A DNA stretch of 64,000 bases, from positions 1 through 64,000 of the forward strand of contig NZ_JAFFZS010000030.1 of the NCBI RefSeq assembly GCF_016921115.1, written 5' to 3'. How positions within the stretch are numbered: the first letter of the stretch is position 1; the number at the start of each line of letters is the position of its first letter. Source of the DNA: Streptomyces actuosus (lineage in GTDB: Bacteria > Actinomycetota > Actinomycetes > Streptomycetales > Streptomycetaceae). A program made the position numbers and the translations under genes. Below, piece by piece: positions 43,408-52,082 of this stretch. The notes below the pieces were generated by a model, which saw nothing but the letters and a program-made list of their open reading frames with translations, ran no database searches and was not told the origin of the DNA.

Positions 43408-45417
43408 TCACAGGTGCTGCGGTGCTCCCAGCAGGGGAGTGCGCACCGGAGCGGCGAGACCGACGAACACGACCATCTCGCGGCCGCCCGGGTTGGTCTG
43501 CACGGGCACGTCGCGCCAGTTGTTGGCCAGCCACACGTTGCCGGACGGGTCGATCTGGACGGCCGTGTTGCGCTCCAGGCCCTGCTCCGGGTAGCCGGTC
43601 GCGGCCGGTGAGATCGGGTCGCCCGTGTGCAGCCCCTCGGGGCAGGCGGACTCGCGGGCACCGCACAGGTTCGCCACGCGGTGGCCGCCGAAGTTCGCCA
43701 CCCACACCGTGTCGTTGCCGTCGACGGCGATGCCCCAGGGCAGGAACAGGCCGTCGTTGACGAACGGCTTCGCGGGCGTCGATCCGTCCGGACGGATCAT
43801 CGTCACCGACGCGTCGACGTCCCGGGTGACGATGTCCTTGATCGCCTCGGCGACCATGGCGGGGGTGGTGCCCTCGCACGGGGCGACGACGGCGCCGCCG
43901 TTGGCCACCCAGACATTGCCGAGGCTGTCGGACGCGACACCCATGGGGCGCTTGATCCCGCCGTCGGAGACCGTGCGCATCGGCCTGCCCTGCGGCGACA
44001 GCATCATGACGTTGTTGCTGCCGTTGCCGGTCACCCAGGCGCGCCCGCGGGTGTCCACCGTGATGCCGAACGGCTTGACCAGCCGGTCCCCGCCCGGTGC
44101 GATGTTCCGGGCCCGGCGCGCGTCCCCGTGCGGGATCCGCGTCACGCTCCGGCCGCCGCAGTTGGCGATCCAGACGTTGCCGTCGCGGTCGGCCTGGGTG
44201 CCCTGCGGCTGGAGGATGTCGCCGAACCGCCAGCCGCGGGGCGGCGAGAGCGGCCGGCCGTTCGGCGTGAACTCCGAGACACTGCGGTACAGGCGGCTCG
44301 CGTCGAGCGGGCAACCGGTGCCCTGGAAGCCGAAGTTGGCGGCCCAGACGTGGCCCCTGGGGTCGATGGTGGTGCCGAAGCCGACGCCGTACAGCCCGCC
44401 ACCCCGGTACGGGGCACCGGGGACGTCCTCACCCGTGGGGGTCAGCCGGGACAGGATCCGCGAACCGCAGGTCGACTGCAGCGGGTCGGGGTTGAACCGG
44501 TAGTTGTTGCCGATCCAGGCGGTGCCCCGCGCGTCGAACGCGACGTTGCCCGGCCCGTCCAGCTCGTGCCCGTTGCCCGTGTAGCGCAGGGCGAGGGTCC
44601 AGGCGGCGGGTGCCGTCTCCAGCCTCGGGCGGTACACGGTGCGGTGGTCGGCCAGGGCGTAGAGCGCCGCGGCGTTGTTGCCGGGCAGGCGGGCGATGTC
44701 GGCGACGGCCTGGAACGTCTCGCGCGGGGCGGCGGCCCCGGGGTGCGCGGCCAGGTCGAAGAGGGTGCCGCAGGTCTCGCCCGCGGTGCAGCCGGTCAGG
44801 ATGTCGGCCAGCGTGTTGAATGCGCGCAGGGTGGACGTCTGGTCGCCGTTCGGCGCGGTGGTGAGCAGGCGGGCCGCCGAGCCGTCGGTGACGTCGGCCA
44901 GGTTGTGCGAGACGGCGGCGGCGTTCTGCAGGCCGGGACTGCGGCCGGCCACCTGGCCGCCGTGGGTGAACTGCGCCATGGCGAAGCCGGCGGCGACCGT
45001 GGTGCGTTCGTTGAGGACCACCTTGCCCGGCCGCCGGTGCGCGCCGAGCATCGCGACGAGGCGGACCGGCTCGACCCGGTGCGCGGCACGCGGCTGCCTG
45101 TGACCGCGCGGTCCCGTGTCCGCGGTCACGTACAGCACGGCGTCGGGGTTGTGCGGGGCGCGGTAGGCGAGGCGGAAACGGCCCTTGGCGTCGCTGCGCC
45201 CGCGGGCCAGCGGGCGGGCTCTCCCACCGAATCGGTCTCCGGCCTGCAGGAGCGTGACCTCGGCACCGGCGAGGGGCCGGCTGCCGCTGCGGACGACACC
45301 CTGCTGGTGCAGGGTCTCGTGCGAGGCGGGCGGTTCGCCGCCGGCCTCCGGGAGGGAGGCTCCCACGGCCAGGGAGGCCATGAGGGCGGTGATCAGGGCG
45401 GCACTGCGACGACGCAC
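43408..45417 (-). CDS. Secreted NHL/SMP-30-like beta-propeller protein
   Basis: 669 residues. A signal peptide (about 1-25) is followed by an Ig-like/transthyretin-type domain (about 38-105), a helical stretch (about 130-265) and a propeller of at least six blades (about 275-665). The blades carry repeating phrases of the type GNVWVANxGG and the NHL hallmark (DxxGNVW..N). It is an extracellular sensor or binding protein of the Vgb/NHL kind with no recognised enzyme residues. GTG start after GGAG. Monocistronic. Confidence 0.85.
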   Translation of the reverse strand: MRRRSAALITALMASLAVGASLPEAGGEPPASHETLHQQGVVRSGSRPLAGAEVTLLQAGDRFGGRARPLARGRSDAKGRFRLAYRAPHNPDAVLYVTADTGPRGHRQPRAAHRVEPVRLVAMLGAHRRPGKVVLNERTTVAAGFAMAQFTHGGQVAGRSPGLQNAAAVSHNLADVTDGSAARLLTTAPNGDQTSTLRAFNTLADILTGCTAGETCGTLFDLAAHPGAAAPRETFQAVADIARLPGNNAAALYALADHRTVYRPRLETAPAAWTLALRYTGNGHELDGPGNVAFDARGTAWIGNNYRFNPDPLQSTCGSRILSRLTPTGEDVPGAPYRGGGLYGVGFGTTIDPRGHVWAANFGFQGTGCPLDASRLYRSVSEFTPNGRPLSPPRGWRFGDILQPQGTQADRDGNVWIANCGGRSVTRIPHGDARRARNIAPGGDRLVKPFGITVDTRGRAWVTGNGSNNVMMLSPQGRPMRTVSDGGIKRPMGVASDSLGNVWVANGGAVVAPCEGTTPAMVAEAIKDIVTRDVDASVTMIRPDGSTPAKPFVNDGLFLPWGIAVDGNDTVWVANFGGHRVANLCGARESACPEGLHTGDPISPAATGYPEQGLERNTAVQIDPSGNVWLANNWRDVPVQTNPGGREMVVFVGLAAPVRTPLLGAPQHL

Positions 45418-46083
45418 GGTGACTCCGTTTCTTCGGCTGCTACGGCGGATCAGAACGGCGGCCGGGCCCTTCGCCGGTGCGGCCTCCGGCCGCGGCGACG
45501 GCTTTCACGGTGTCATCGAGGCGGGTGCCGAAACGGTCCGCCGCCTTGGCGTGGCGCCGCCGCCACCCGTTCGGCCGACCGCCGGTCGGTGGGGGAGGCC
45601 GCGGGGGTCGGCGCCCGCGTCCGCCCCGGACCCGACCGGGCCCGGTCGGGAACGCCGGCGGGGCGGGGCCGGTCCCCGGGTGGCAGAGCACCGTCGGCGG
45701 CCCCGCCCGGACCCGGACCCCGCCCGGACCCGGACCCCGCCCGGACCCGGGCCCCGCCCGGACCCGGGCCCCGCCCGGACCCGGGGCCCGGACCCGGACC
45801 CGGCGCCGTGCGGCGCCTTGCACGGTCCGGAGGGAGCGGGCCGTGGTGTGGTGCGGGCACCGTCGCCCCGTCCCGCACCGTGGGACATGCCGGACATCGC
45901 CGGCGCGCACAGGGACGCCCCGACCCCCGGGCGAACGCCCCCACCAGGCAGCCGTACGCCAAACCGGAGCATGCCCCTCGCCCACTGCTACGCCCCGGAC
46001 AAACACCCCCCGGCCGCCGCCGCCCTACCGTGGACCGGGACAGGCAAGAACACCCCCAAACGCGGAAGGGCCGGGACTCGCAC
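45418..46083. other. Long upstream region of the 46084 dehydrogenase, no gene recognised
   Basis: 666 bp between divergent genes. Frames reading through it are compositional (Gly-Pro and Arg-Pro runs). It holds a GC-only tandem repeat (45701-45802). The last 60 bp carry GGAAGGG ahead of the ATG at 46084. Confidence 0.6.
45701..45802. repeat. 17-bp GC-only tandem repeat array
   Basis: GACCCGGACCCCGCCCG is repeated at 45710, 45727, 45744 and 45761 (the last two with GGG for GGA), preceded by a half unit and followed by shortened units of GACCCG. In all frames it would read as Gly-Pro/Arg-Thr-type repeats, but no gene is credible. It is likely variable by replication slippage. Confidence 0.9.
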
Positions 46084-47529
46084 ATGACTTCCACCCACGC
46101 CTTCTGGCTCGCCGGCCGCCAGGCCACCGGCGAGGACACCTTCGACGTCACCTCCCCGTGGGACGGCCGGCTCGTCGGCAGGGCGAGCGTGCCGTCCGAG
46201 GCCCAGGTCGAGGAGGCCGTGGCCGCCGCGTACGCCGTGCGGGACGAGTTCGCCGCCACCCCGGCGCACGTCCGTGCCGCCGCCCTCGACCACGTCAGCA
46301 AGCGCCTCGTCGAGCGCACCGAGGAGATCGCCCGACTGATCTCCGCCGAGAACGGAAAGCCGATCAAGTGGGCCCGCGGCGAGGTCGGTCGCGCCGTGTC
46401 CGTGTTCCGCTTCGCGGCCGAGGAGGCCCGCCGGTTCAACGGCGGCGAGGCCCAGCGCCTCGACACCGACGCCGGCGGCCAGGGCCGGCTGGCGCTCACC
46501 CGCCGGTTCCCCAAGGGCGTCGTGCTCGGCATCGCGCCGTTCAACTTCCCGCTGAACCTGTGCGCCCACAAGGTCGCCCCGGCGATCGCGGTCGGCGCGC
46601 CGATCATCCTCAAGCCGGCCCCGGCCACCCCGCTGTCCGGGCTGATCCTCGGCGAACTCCTCGCCGAGACCGACCTGCCGGCGGGCTCCTGGAGCATCCT
46701 GCCGGTCCCGAACGACCGCATGCCCGCCCTCGTCCAGGACGAGCGGCTGCCGGTCATCTCCTTCACCGGCTCCGACAAGGTCGGCTACGCGATCATGGAC
46801 TCGGTGCCGCGCAAGCACTGCACCCTGGAGCTGGGCGGCAACGGCGCGGCCGTCGTGCTGGCCGACTTCGCGAGCGACGCCGACCTGGACTGGGCCGCGA
46901 CCCGCATCGCGACCTTCTCCAACTACCAGGGCGGCCAGTCCTGCATCTCCGTGCAGCGCGTGATCGCCGACGCGTCGATCCACGACCGCCTCCTGCCGCG
47001 CATCGTCGCCGCCGTCGAGGCCCAGGTCACCGGTGACCCCTCCGACGACAAGACCGACGTCGGCCCGCTGGTCAGCGAGGACGCCGCCAAGCGGGTGGAG
47101 TCCTGGGTCGAGGAGGCGGTCGCCGCGGGCGCCACCCTCCTCACCGGCGGCAAGCGCGACGGCGCGTCCTACGCGCCGACCGTCCTCACCGACGTGCCGG
47201 CCGACGTGACGCTCTCCTGCGAGGAGGTCTTCGGCCCGGTCCTCACCGTGCAGAGGACCGACGGCGAGGCCGAGGCCTTCGCCGCCGTCAACGACTCCAA
47301 GTACGGTCTCCAGGCCGGCGTCTTCACCCACGACCTGCAGACCGCTTTCCGCGCCCACCGCGCCCTGGAGGTCGGCGGCGTGGTCGTCGGCGACGTCCCG
47401 TCCTACCGCGCCGACCAGATGCCGTACGGCGGCGCCAAGCAGTCCGGCGTCGGCCGCGAGGGCGTGAAGTTCGCGATGGACGACTACACCTACGAGCGGG
47501 TGCTTGTGCTCACCGGCCTCGCTCTCTGA
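46084..47529 (+). CDS. NAD(P)-dependent aldehyde dehydrogenase, succinate-semialdehyde type by context
   Basis: 481 residues. ALDH with Asn154 in PFNFP, LKPAPATP, Glu249 in TLELGGNGA and nucleophile Cys287 in GGQSCISVQR. The GQSCIS style is nearer to the lactaldehyde/phosphonoacetaldehyde-type ALDH branch than to classical GabD (usually GQTCVCANR). In context, after gabT and a PucR-type regulator, oxidation of succinate semialdehyde to succinate is the likely role, but this is inference. The ATG at 46084 follows GGAAGGG. Confidence 0.88.
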   Translation: MTSTHAFWLAGRQATGEDTFDVTSPWDGRLVGRASVPSEAQVEEAVAAAYAVRDEFAATPAHVRAAALDHVSKRLVERTEEIARLISAENGKPIKWARGEVGRAVSVFRFAAEEARRFNGGEAQRLDTDAGGQGRLALTRRFPKGVVLGIAPFNFPLNLCAHKVAPAIAVGAPIILKPAPATPLSGLILGELLAETDLPAGSWSILPVPNDRMPALVQDERLPVISFTGSDKVGYAIMDSVPRKHCTLELGGNGAAVVLADFASDADLDWAATRIATFSNYQGGQSCISVQRVIADASIHDRLLPRIVAAVEAQVTGDPSDDKTDVGPLVSEDAAKRVESWVEEAVAAGATLLTGGKRDGASYAPTVLTDVPADVTLSCEEVFGPVLTVQRTDGEAEAFAAVNDSKYGLQAGVFTHDLQTAFRAHRALEVGGVVVGDVPSYRADQMPYGGAKQSGVGREGVKFAMDDYTYERVLVLTGLAL

Positions 47530-47547
47530 GCCGGCCGACCGCGGACC

Positions 47548-47590
47548 GGCGACGGCCTGAGCCCACTGTGCGGGGGTTCGGGCCGTCGCC
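47548..47590 (+). terminator. Terminator after the aldehyde dehydrogenase
   Basis: GGCGACGGCC (47548-47557) pairs with GGCCGTCGCC (47581-47590), 10-bp stem with a long partly structured loop. Confidence 0.7.
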
Positions 47591-47638
47591 GTGTCCATGG
47601 TCACGGGGCCCGCGCCCCGCGAGGACGCCGACACCCGA

Positions 47639-47678
47639 GGGCCGCCCCCGTTCGGAGCGGTCCTCGCGGGGGGCGGCC
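47639..47678 (-). terminator. Terminator of the NUDIX gene
   Basis: GGCCGCCCCC (47639-47648) and GGGGGCGGCC (47669-47678) form a perfect 10-bp stem, 33 bp past the minus-strand stop. Confidence 0.7.
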
Positions 47679-47710
47679 GGATCCTGCCGGCGGCGGGGTC
47701 CGGCAGGCTC

Positions 47711-48217
47711 TCAGCCGGGGTCCCGGTCCTCGTCGAAGTCACCGAGGTGCAGCGGCCCTTCACCGGGCGGCCGCCCGGCCAGCGCCCGCGGAAGGAGCGT
47801 CGCGAGGCCCTTGGGCCGAACGGCCTCCGCCGTCGAGGCCAGCTCGGGCACCGTCCACCACGCGTACCCGAAGGGTGCCTCGTCCGCGTCGATGCGCATC
47901 CGGTCGGCCTCGCCACCGGTGACGCGGACGAGGCGGTACTCCTCGTACTGGTCGCAGACCCGTCCGTCCCAGGTGAACAGCGCGCGGCGGGTCCACAGGA
48001 GCGGGCCGAGGCGGGCCGGCGCCAGGTCGAGTCCCGTCTCCTCCCGGGTCTCGCGGAGCGCCGCGCGGATCGGGTCCTCGCCGTTCTCCACCTCGCCGCC
48101 CACGGTGTACCACCACCGTGTCCCCTCCCGCCGCGGATCCCGGCCGCACATCAGGAGCAGGCGCCCATGGTCGTCCACCACCAGGACGCGGGAGGTCCGC
48201 CTCTTCTTCGCCGTCAT
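47711..48217 (-). CDS. NUDIX hydrolase
   Basis: 168 residues. The NUDIX box runs from Gly41 to about Leu63 (GEVENGE followed by RETREETGL), with all metal-binding Glu residues. These enzymes cleave nucleoside diphosphate-X compounds. YEEYRLVRV and APFGYAWWTVPEL belong to the usual fold. Substrate not predictable. It is a single gene, convergent with the preceding dehydrogenase. Confidence 0.93.
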   Translation of the reverse strand: MTAKKRRTSRVLVVDDHGRLLLMCGRDPRREGTRWWYTVGGEVENGEDPIRAALRETREETGLDLAPARLGPLLWTRRALFTWDGRVCDQYEEYRLVRVTGGEADRMRIDADEAPFGYAWWTVPELASTAEAVRPKGLATLLPRALAGRPPGEGPLHLGDFDEDRDPG

Positions 48218-48726
48218 GTCCGGGCAGCCTATGGGCTTTCCCGTGATCCCGGGTGGACCGGCCGGGGCGCCGGACGGGCGCGTCCCAGGGCGGAGGGACG
48301 TCCTCGTACCGGGCGAACGCGGGCGAACGCGGGCGACCCGGCGACGCGGCGAGGGCCATGGCCGTCGTCATGCGCCCGTCGGGACCACGGGACGGCCCCT
48401 GGCGTCACGACCCGTCAGGTCCGCCGGCCCGCGGCACCCGGCTCGGCGCCGCACGCCCGCGCGGCCCGGTCTCCGGCCCGGCACCGCGCCGGTCCCCGTC
48501 TCTCCGCCGCCGGGACCCGCGCGGGGCCGCCGGGCTTCCCGGGGAACTCCGGGGCATGTCCGGGGACTCGTCCCGGGCGGTGGACATCGAGACGTATTCC
48601 GTCCAGATCGGCCGAACGGCCGCACGCGGGGTGGTGGCCCCGCCCCGGATCGGGTACATACGATCGGGTAGCACCCGTCGGTAACCACAACGGTCCAAGA
48701 TCCCGATTCGCGGCGAGGTGACCCTC
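48218..48726. other. Intergenic region, no gene recognised
   Basis: About 510 bp between divergent genes. It holds a short tandem repeat (GGGCGAACGC at 48311 and 48321) and, near 48540-48570, the phrase TCCGGGG three times. No credible protein or clear promoter pair was found. Confidence 0.5.
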
Positions 48727-50670
48727 ATGTCCGCAAGCCCCGAAGCCCCCTCCGGTCGACCCGTCGTCACCGAACGGGAGGCCCGCCAGGTGGCGGAGGC
48801 CGCCCGTGAGCAGGCCTGGCGCAAGCCCAGCTTCGCCAAGGAACTGTTCCTCGGGCGATTCCGGCTCGACCTCATCCACCCGCACCCGCTCCCGTCCGAC
48901 GAGCACGTGCAGCGCGGCGAGGACTTCCTCGCCAAGCTCCGCGACTTCGTCGAGACCAAGGTCGACGGTCCCCTCATCGAGCGAGAGGCCCGCATCCCCG
49001 ACGAGGTGATCACCGGGCTCAAGGAGCTCGGCGCCTTCGGCATGAAGATCGACACCAAGTACGGCGGTCTCGGCCTCACCCAGCTGTACTACAACAAGGC
49101 GCTCGCGCTGGCCGGTTCCGTGTCCCCCGCGATCGGCGTGCTGCTCTCCGCGCACCAGTCGATCGGCGTGCCCCAGCCGCTGAAGATGTTCGGCACCCAG
49201 GAGCAGAAGGAGCGGTTCCTGCCGCGCTGCGCCCGCACCGACATCAGCGCCTTCCTGCTCACCGAACCCGACGTCGGCTCCGACCCGGCCCGGCTCGCCA
49301 CCAGCGCGGTACCCGACGGCGACGACTACGTCCTCGACGGGGTGAAACTGTGGACCACGAACGGCGTGGTCGCCGACCTGCTCGTGGTCATGGCCCGGGT
49401 CCCCAGGAGCGAGGGCCACCGCGGGGGAATCACCGCCTTCGTCGTCGAGGCCGACTCGCCCGGCATCACCGTCGAGAACCGCAACGCCTTCATGGGGCTG
49501 CGCGGCATCGAGAACGGCGTCACGCGCTTCCACGGCGTCCGCGTCCCGGCCGCCAACCGCATCGGCGAGGAGGGTCAGGGCCTGAAGATCGCCCTGACCA
49601 CCCTCAACACCGGGCGGCTGTCCCTGCCCGCCTCCTGCGTCGCCGCCGGCAAGTGGTGCCTGAAGATCGCCCGCGAGTGGTCGGCGGCCCGCGAGCAGTG
49701 GGGCAAGCCGATCGCCCACCACGAAGCCGTCGGTTCGAAGATCTCCTTCATCGCCGCCACCACCTTCGCGCTGGAGGCGGTCACCGACCTCGCCTCGCAG
49801 ATGGCCGACGAGGACCGCAACGACATCCGCATCGAGGGCGCCCTCGCCAAGCTCTACGCCTCCGAGATGGCCTGGCTGATGGCCGACGAACTCGTCCAGA
49901 TCCGCGGCGGCCGGGGTTTCGAGACCGCCGAGTCCCTGCGCGCCCGCGGCGAGCGCGGTGTGCCCGCCGAACAGCTCCTGCGGGACCTGCGCATCAACCG
50001 CATCTTCGAGGGCTCCACCGAGATCATGCACCTGCTGATCGCGCGGGAGGCCGTCGACGCCCACCTGTCCGTCGCGGGCGACCTCATCGACCCCGAGAAG
50101 TCCCTGCAGGACAAGGCCAGGGCGGGCGCGAACGCGGGCGTCTTCTACGCGAAGTGGCTGCCGAAACTCGTCGCCGGCCCCGGCCAGGTGCCGGGCGCCT
50201 TCGGCGAGTTCAAACGCGAGGTGGACCTCTCGGTGCACCTGCGCCACGTCGAGCGCCACGCCCGCAAGCTCGCCCGCTCCACCTTCTACGCCATGTCCCG
50301 CTGGCAGGGCCGCATGGAGGCCAAGCAGGGCTTCCTCGGCCGCGTCGTCGACATCGGCGCCGAACTGTTCGCGATGAGCGCCGCCTGCGTCCGTGCCGAG
50401 CTGCTGTACCGCCGGGGCGACCACGGCCGCGAGGCCTACCAGCTCGCCGACGCCTTCTGCCGCCAGTCCCGTATCCGCGTGGACGAACTGTTCGACCGCC
50501 TGTGGACGAACACCGACGACCTCGACCGCAGGGTCGTCAAGGGCGTCCTCGGCGGCGCCTACACCTGGCTGGAGGAGGGCGTCATCGACACCTCCGGAGA
50601 CGGTCCCTGGATCGCCGACACCCCACCGGGACCCAGCGAGAAGGAGAACGTCCACCGCCCCGTCCGGTGA
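48727..50670 (+). CDS. Long-form acyl-CoA dehydrogenase
   Basis: 647 residues, longer than the usual about 380. The N-terminal two thirds carry the standard ACAD domains (LLTEPDVGSDP, LWTTNG, GRGFETAESLR) and the catalytic base Glu428 in IFEGSTEIM. The extra C-terminal about 190 helical residues resemble very-long-chain ACADs. It performs FAD-dependent alpha-beta desaturation in fatty-acid beta-oxidation. ATG 48727 is preceded by GAGGTG. It is monogenic with a strong terminator. Confidence 0.93.
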   Translation: MSASPEAPSGRPVVTEREARQVAEAAREQAWRKPSFAKELFLGRFRLDLIHPHPLPSDEHVQRGEDFLAKLRDFVETKVDGPLIEREARIPDEVITGLKELGAFGMKIDTKYGGLGLTQLYYNKALALAGSVSPAIGVLLSAHQSIGVPQPLKMFGTQEQKERFLPRCARTDISAFLLTEPDVGSDPARLATSAVPDGDDYVLDGVKLWTTNGVVADLLVVMARVPRSEGHRGGITAFVVEADSPGITVENRNAFMGLRGIENGVTRFHGVRVPAANRIGEEGQGLKIALTTLNTGRLSLPASCVAAGKWCLKIAREWSAAREQWGKPIAHHEAVGSKISFIAATTFALEAVTDLASQMADEDRNDIRIEGALAKLYASEMAWLMADELVQIRGGRGFETAESLRARGERGVPAEQLLRDLRINRIFEGSTEIMHLLIAREAVDAHLSVAGDLIDPEKSLQDKARAGANAGVFYAKWLPKLVAGPGQVPGAFGEFKREVDLSVHLRHVERHARKLARSTFYAMSRWQGRMEAKQGFLGRVVDIGAELFAMSAACVRAELLYRRGDHGREAYQLADAFCRQSRIRVDELFDRLWTNTDDLDRRVVKGVLGGAYTWLEEGVIDTSGDGPWIADTPPGPSEKENVHRPVR

Positions 50671-50687
50671 GAACCCGGTGAGAACAC

Positions 50688-50724
50688 GGTGAGCATCCGC
50701 GGGCCCGGCCGGCGGGTGCTCACC
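50688..50724 (+). terminator. Terminator after the acyl-CoA dehydrogenase
   Basis: GGTGAGCATCCGC (50688-50700) pairs with GCGGGTGCTCACC (50712-50724) with one G-T pair, a 13-bp stem and 11-base loop. Just before it GGTGAGAAC is repeated in tandem. Confidence 0.85.
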
Positions 50725-50798
50725 CCGCGTTCCGCCCCGGCCCCCCGTGAGGGGGACACCCTGTCCTGTCGCCCGCCCCTTGCGGCCACAATGGGAGA

Positions 50799-52082
50799 AT
50801 GACCGACAGTCCCGCCAGCCCAGCCAGCCCAGCACCCCTCGCCGACCCGCACCTGGTCTACGACCCGGTGACGGGCGACGGCCCGAAGGACGTGGCGATC
50901 CTCGGCTCCACGGGGTCGATCGGCACCCAGGCCGTCGACCTCGTGCTGCGCAACCCGGACCGCTTCCGGGTCACCGCCCTCTCCGCCAACGGAGGCAGGG
51001 TCGCCCTGCTGGCCGAGCAGGCCCGCCGGCTTCGGGTGCGGACCGTCGCCGTGGCCCGCGAGGACGTCGTACCGGCGCTGCGCGACGCGCTCGCCGCCGA
51101 GTACGGCACCGGCGAGCCGCTTCCCGAGATCCTCGCCGGACCCGACGCGGCCGCCCAGGTCGCCGCCGCCGACTCCGCCGAGTGCCACACGGTCCTGAAC
51201 GGCATCACCGGCTCCATCGGCCTCGCACCCACCCTCGCCGCGCTGAAGGCGGGCCACACCCTGGCCCTGGCCAACAAGGAGTCCCTCATCGTGGGCGGCC
51301 CGCTGGTCAAGGCGCTCGCCGAGCCCGGCCAGATCATCCCCGTCGACTCCGAGCACGCCGCCCTCTTCCAGGCGCTCGCCGCCGGCACCCGCGCCGAGGT
51401 CCGCAAGCTCGTCGTCACCGCCTCCGGCGGCCCCTTCCGCGGCCGGACCAAGGACCAGCTGGCGGACGTCACCGTCGACGACGCCCTCGCGCACCCCACC
51501 TGGGCCATGGGCCCGGTGATCACGGTCAACTCCGCCACCCTCGTGAACAAGGGGCTGGAGGTGATCGAGGCGCACCTCCTCTATGACATTCCCTTCAGCC
51601 GCATTGAGGTGGTCGTGCACCCGCAGTCGTATGTTCATTCGATGGTGGAGTTCACGGACGGATCGACGATGGCGCAGGCGACGCCGCCCGACATGCGCGG
51701 GCCCATCGCCATCGGCCTGGGCTGGCCCGAACGCGTCCCCGACGCGGCGCCCGCCTTCGACTGGAGCAAGGCCTCCACCTGGGAGTTCTTCCCGCTGGAC
51801 AACGAGGCCTTCCCCTCCGTGAACCTCGCCCGGCACGTCGGTGAGCTGGGGGGCACCGCCCCGGCGGTGTTCAACGCGGCGAACGAGGAGTGCGTGGACG
51901 CCTTCCTCAAGGGGAACCTGCCCTTCGCCGGAATCATGGATACCGTCATTCGGGTGGTGGAGGAGCACGGAAGCCCCCGTACGGGAACCTCACTGACGGT
52001 GCCGGACGTCCTGGAAGCGGAGGCTTGGGCGAGGGCCCGGGCCCGGGAACTGACGGCGAAGACGGCGGAGGTCCGTGCATGA
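50799..52082 (+). CDS. dxr: 1-deoxy-D-xylulose 5-phosphate reductoisomerase
   Basis: 427 residues, second step of the MEP isoprenoid pathway: NADPH-dependent rearrangement and reduction of DXP to MEP. NADPH-binding motif GSTGSIGTQ (36-44) follows an extra about 30-residue N-terminal tail. ANKESLIVGG, VDSEHAALFQ (metal-binding Asp and Glu) and NKGLEVIEAHLLY are all present. The ATG at 50799 has GGGAGA directly before it. Its stop overlaps the next gene by 4 bp (ATGA). Confidence 0.97.
   Translation: MTDSPASPASPAPLADPHLVYDPVTGDGPKDVAILGSTGSIGTQAVDLVLRNPDRFRVTALSANGGRVALLAEQARRLRVRTVAVAREDVVPALRDALAAEYGTGEPLPEILAGPDAAAQVAAADSAECHTVLNGITGSIGLAPTLAALKAGHTLALANKESLIVGGPLVKALAEPGQIIPVDSEHAALFQALAAGTRAEVRKLVVTASGGPFRGRTKDQLADVTVDDALAHPTWAMGPVITVNSATLVNKGLEVIEAHLLYDIPFSRIEVVVHPQSYVHSMVEFTDGSTMAQATPPDMRGPIAIGLGWPERVPDAAPAFDWSKASTWEFFPLDNEAFPSVNLARHVGELGGTAPAVFNAANEECVDAFLKGNLPFAGIMDTVIRVVEEHGSPRTGTSLTVPDVLEAEAWARARARELTAKTAEVRA

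Noticed and set aside
45477..46006. Gly-Pro-repeat protein frames across the 17-bp repeat
   Set aside because: Frames are open on both strands simply because the repeat is GC-only; no start with a ribosome site and no homology-like motif.
43627..47529. 1300-codon open frame on the plus strand ending in the 46084 dehydrogenase
   Set aside because: Only the last 481 codons (from 46084) are protein-like. The rest is antisense to the secreted beta-propeller gene and crosses the GC-only repeat; high GC keeps the frame open.
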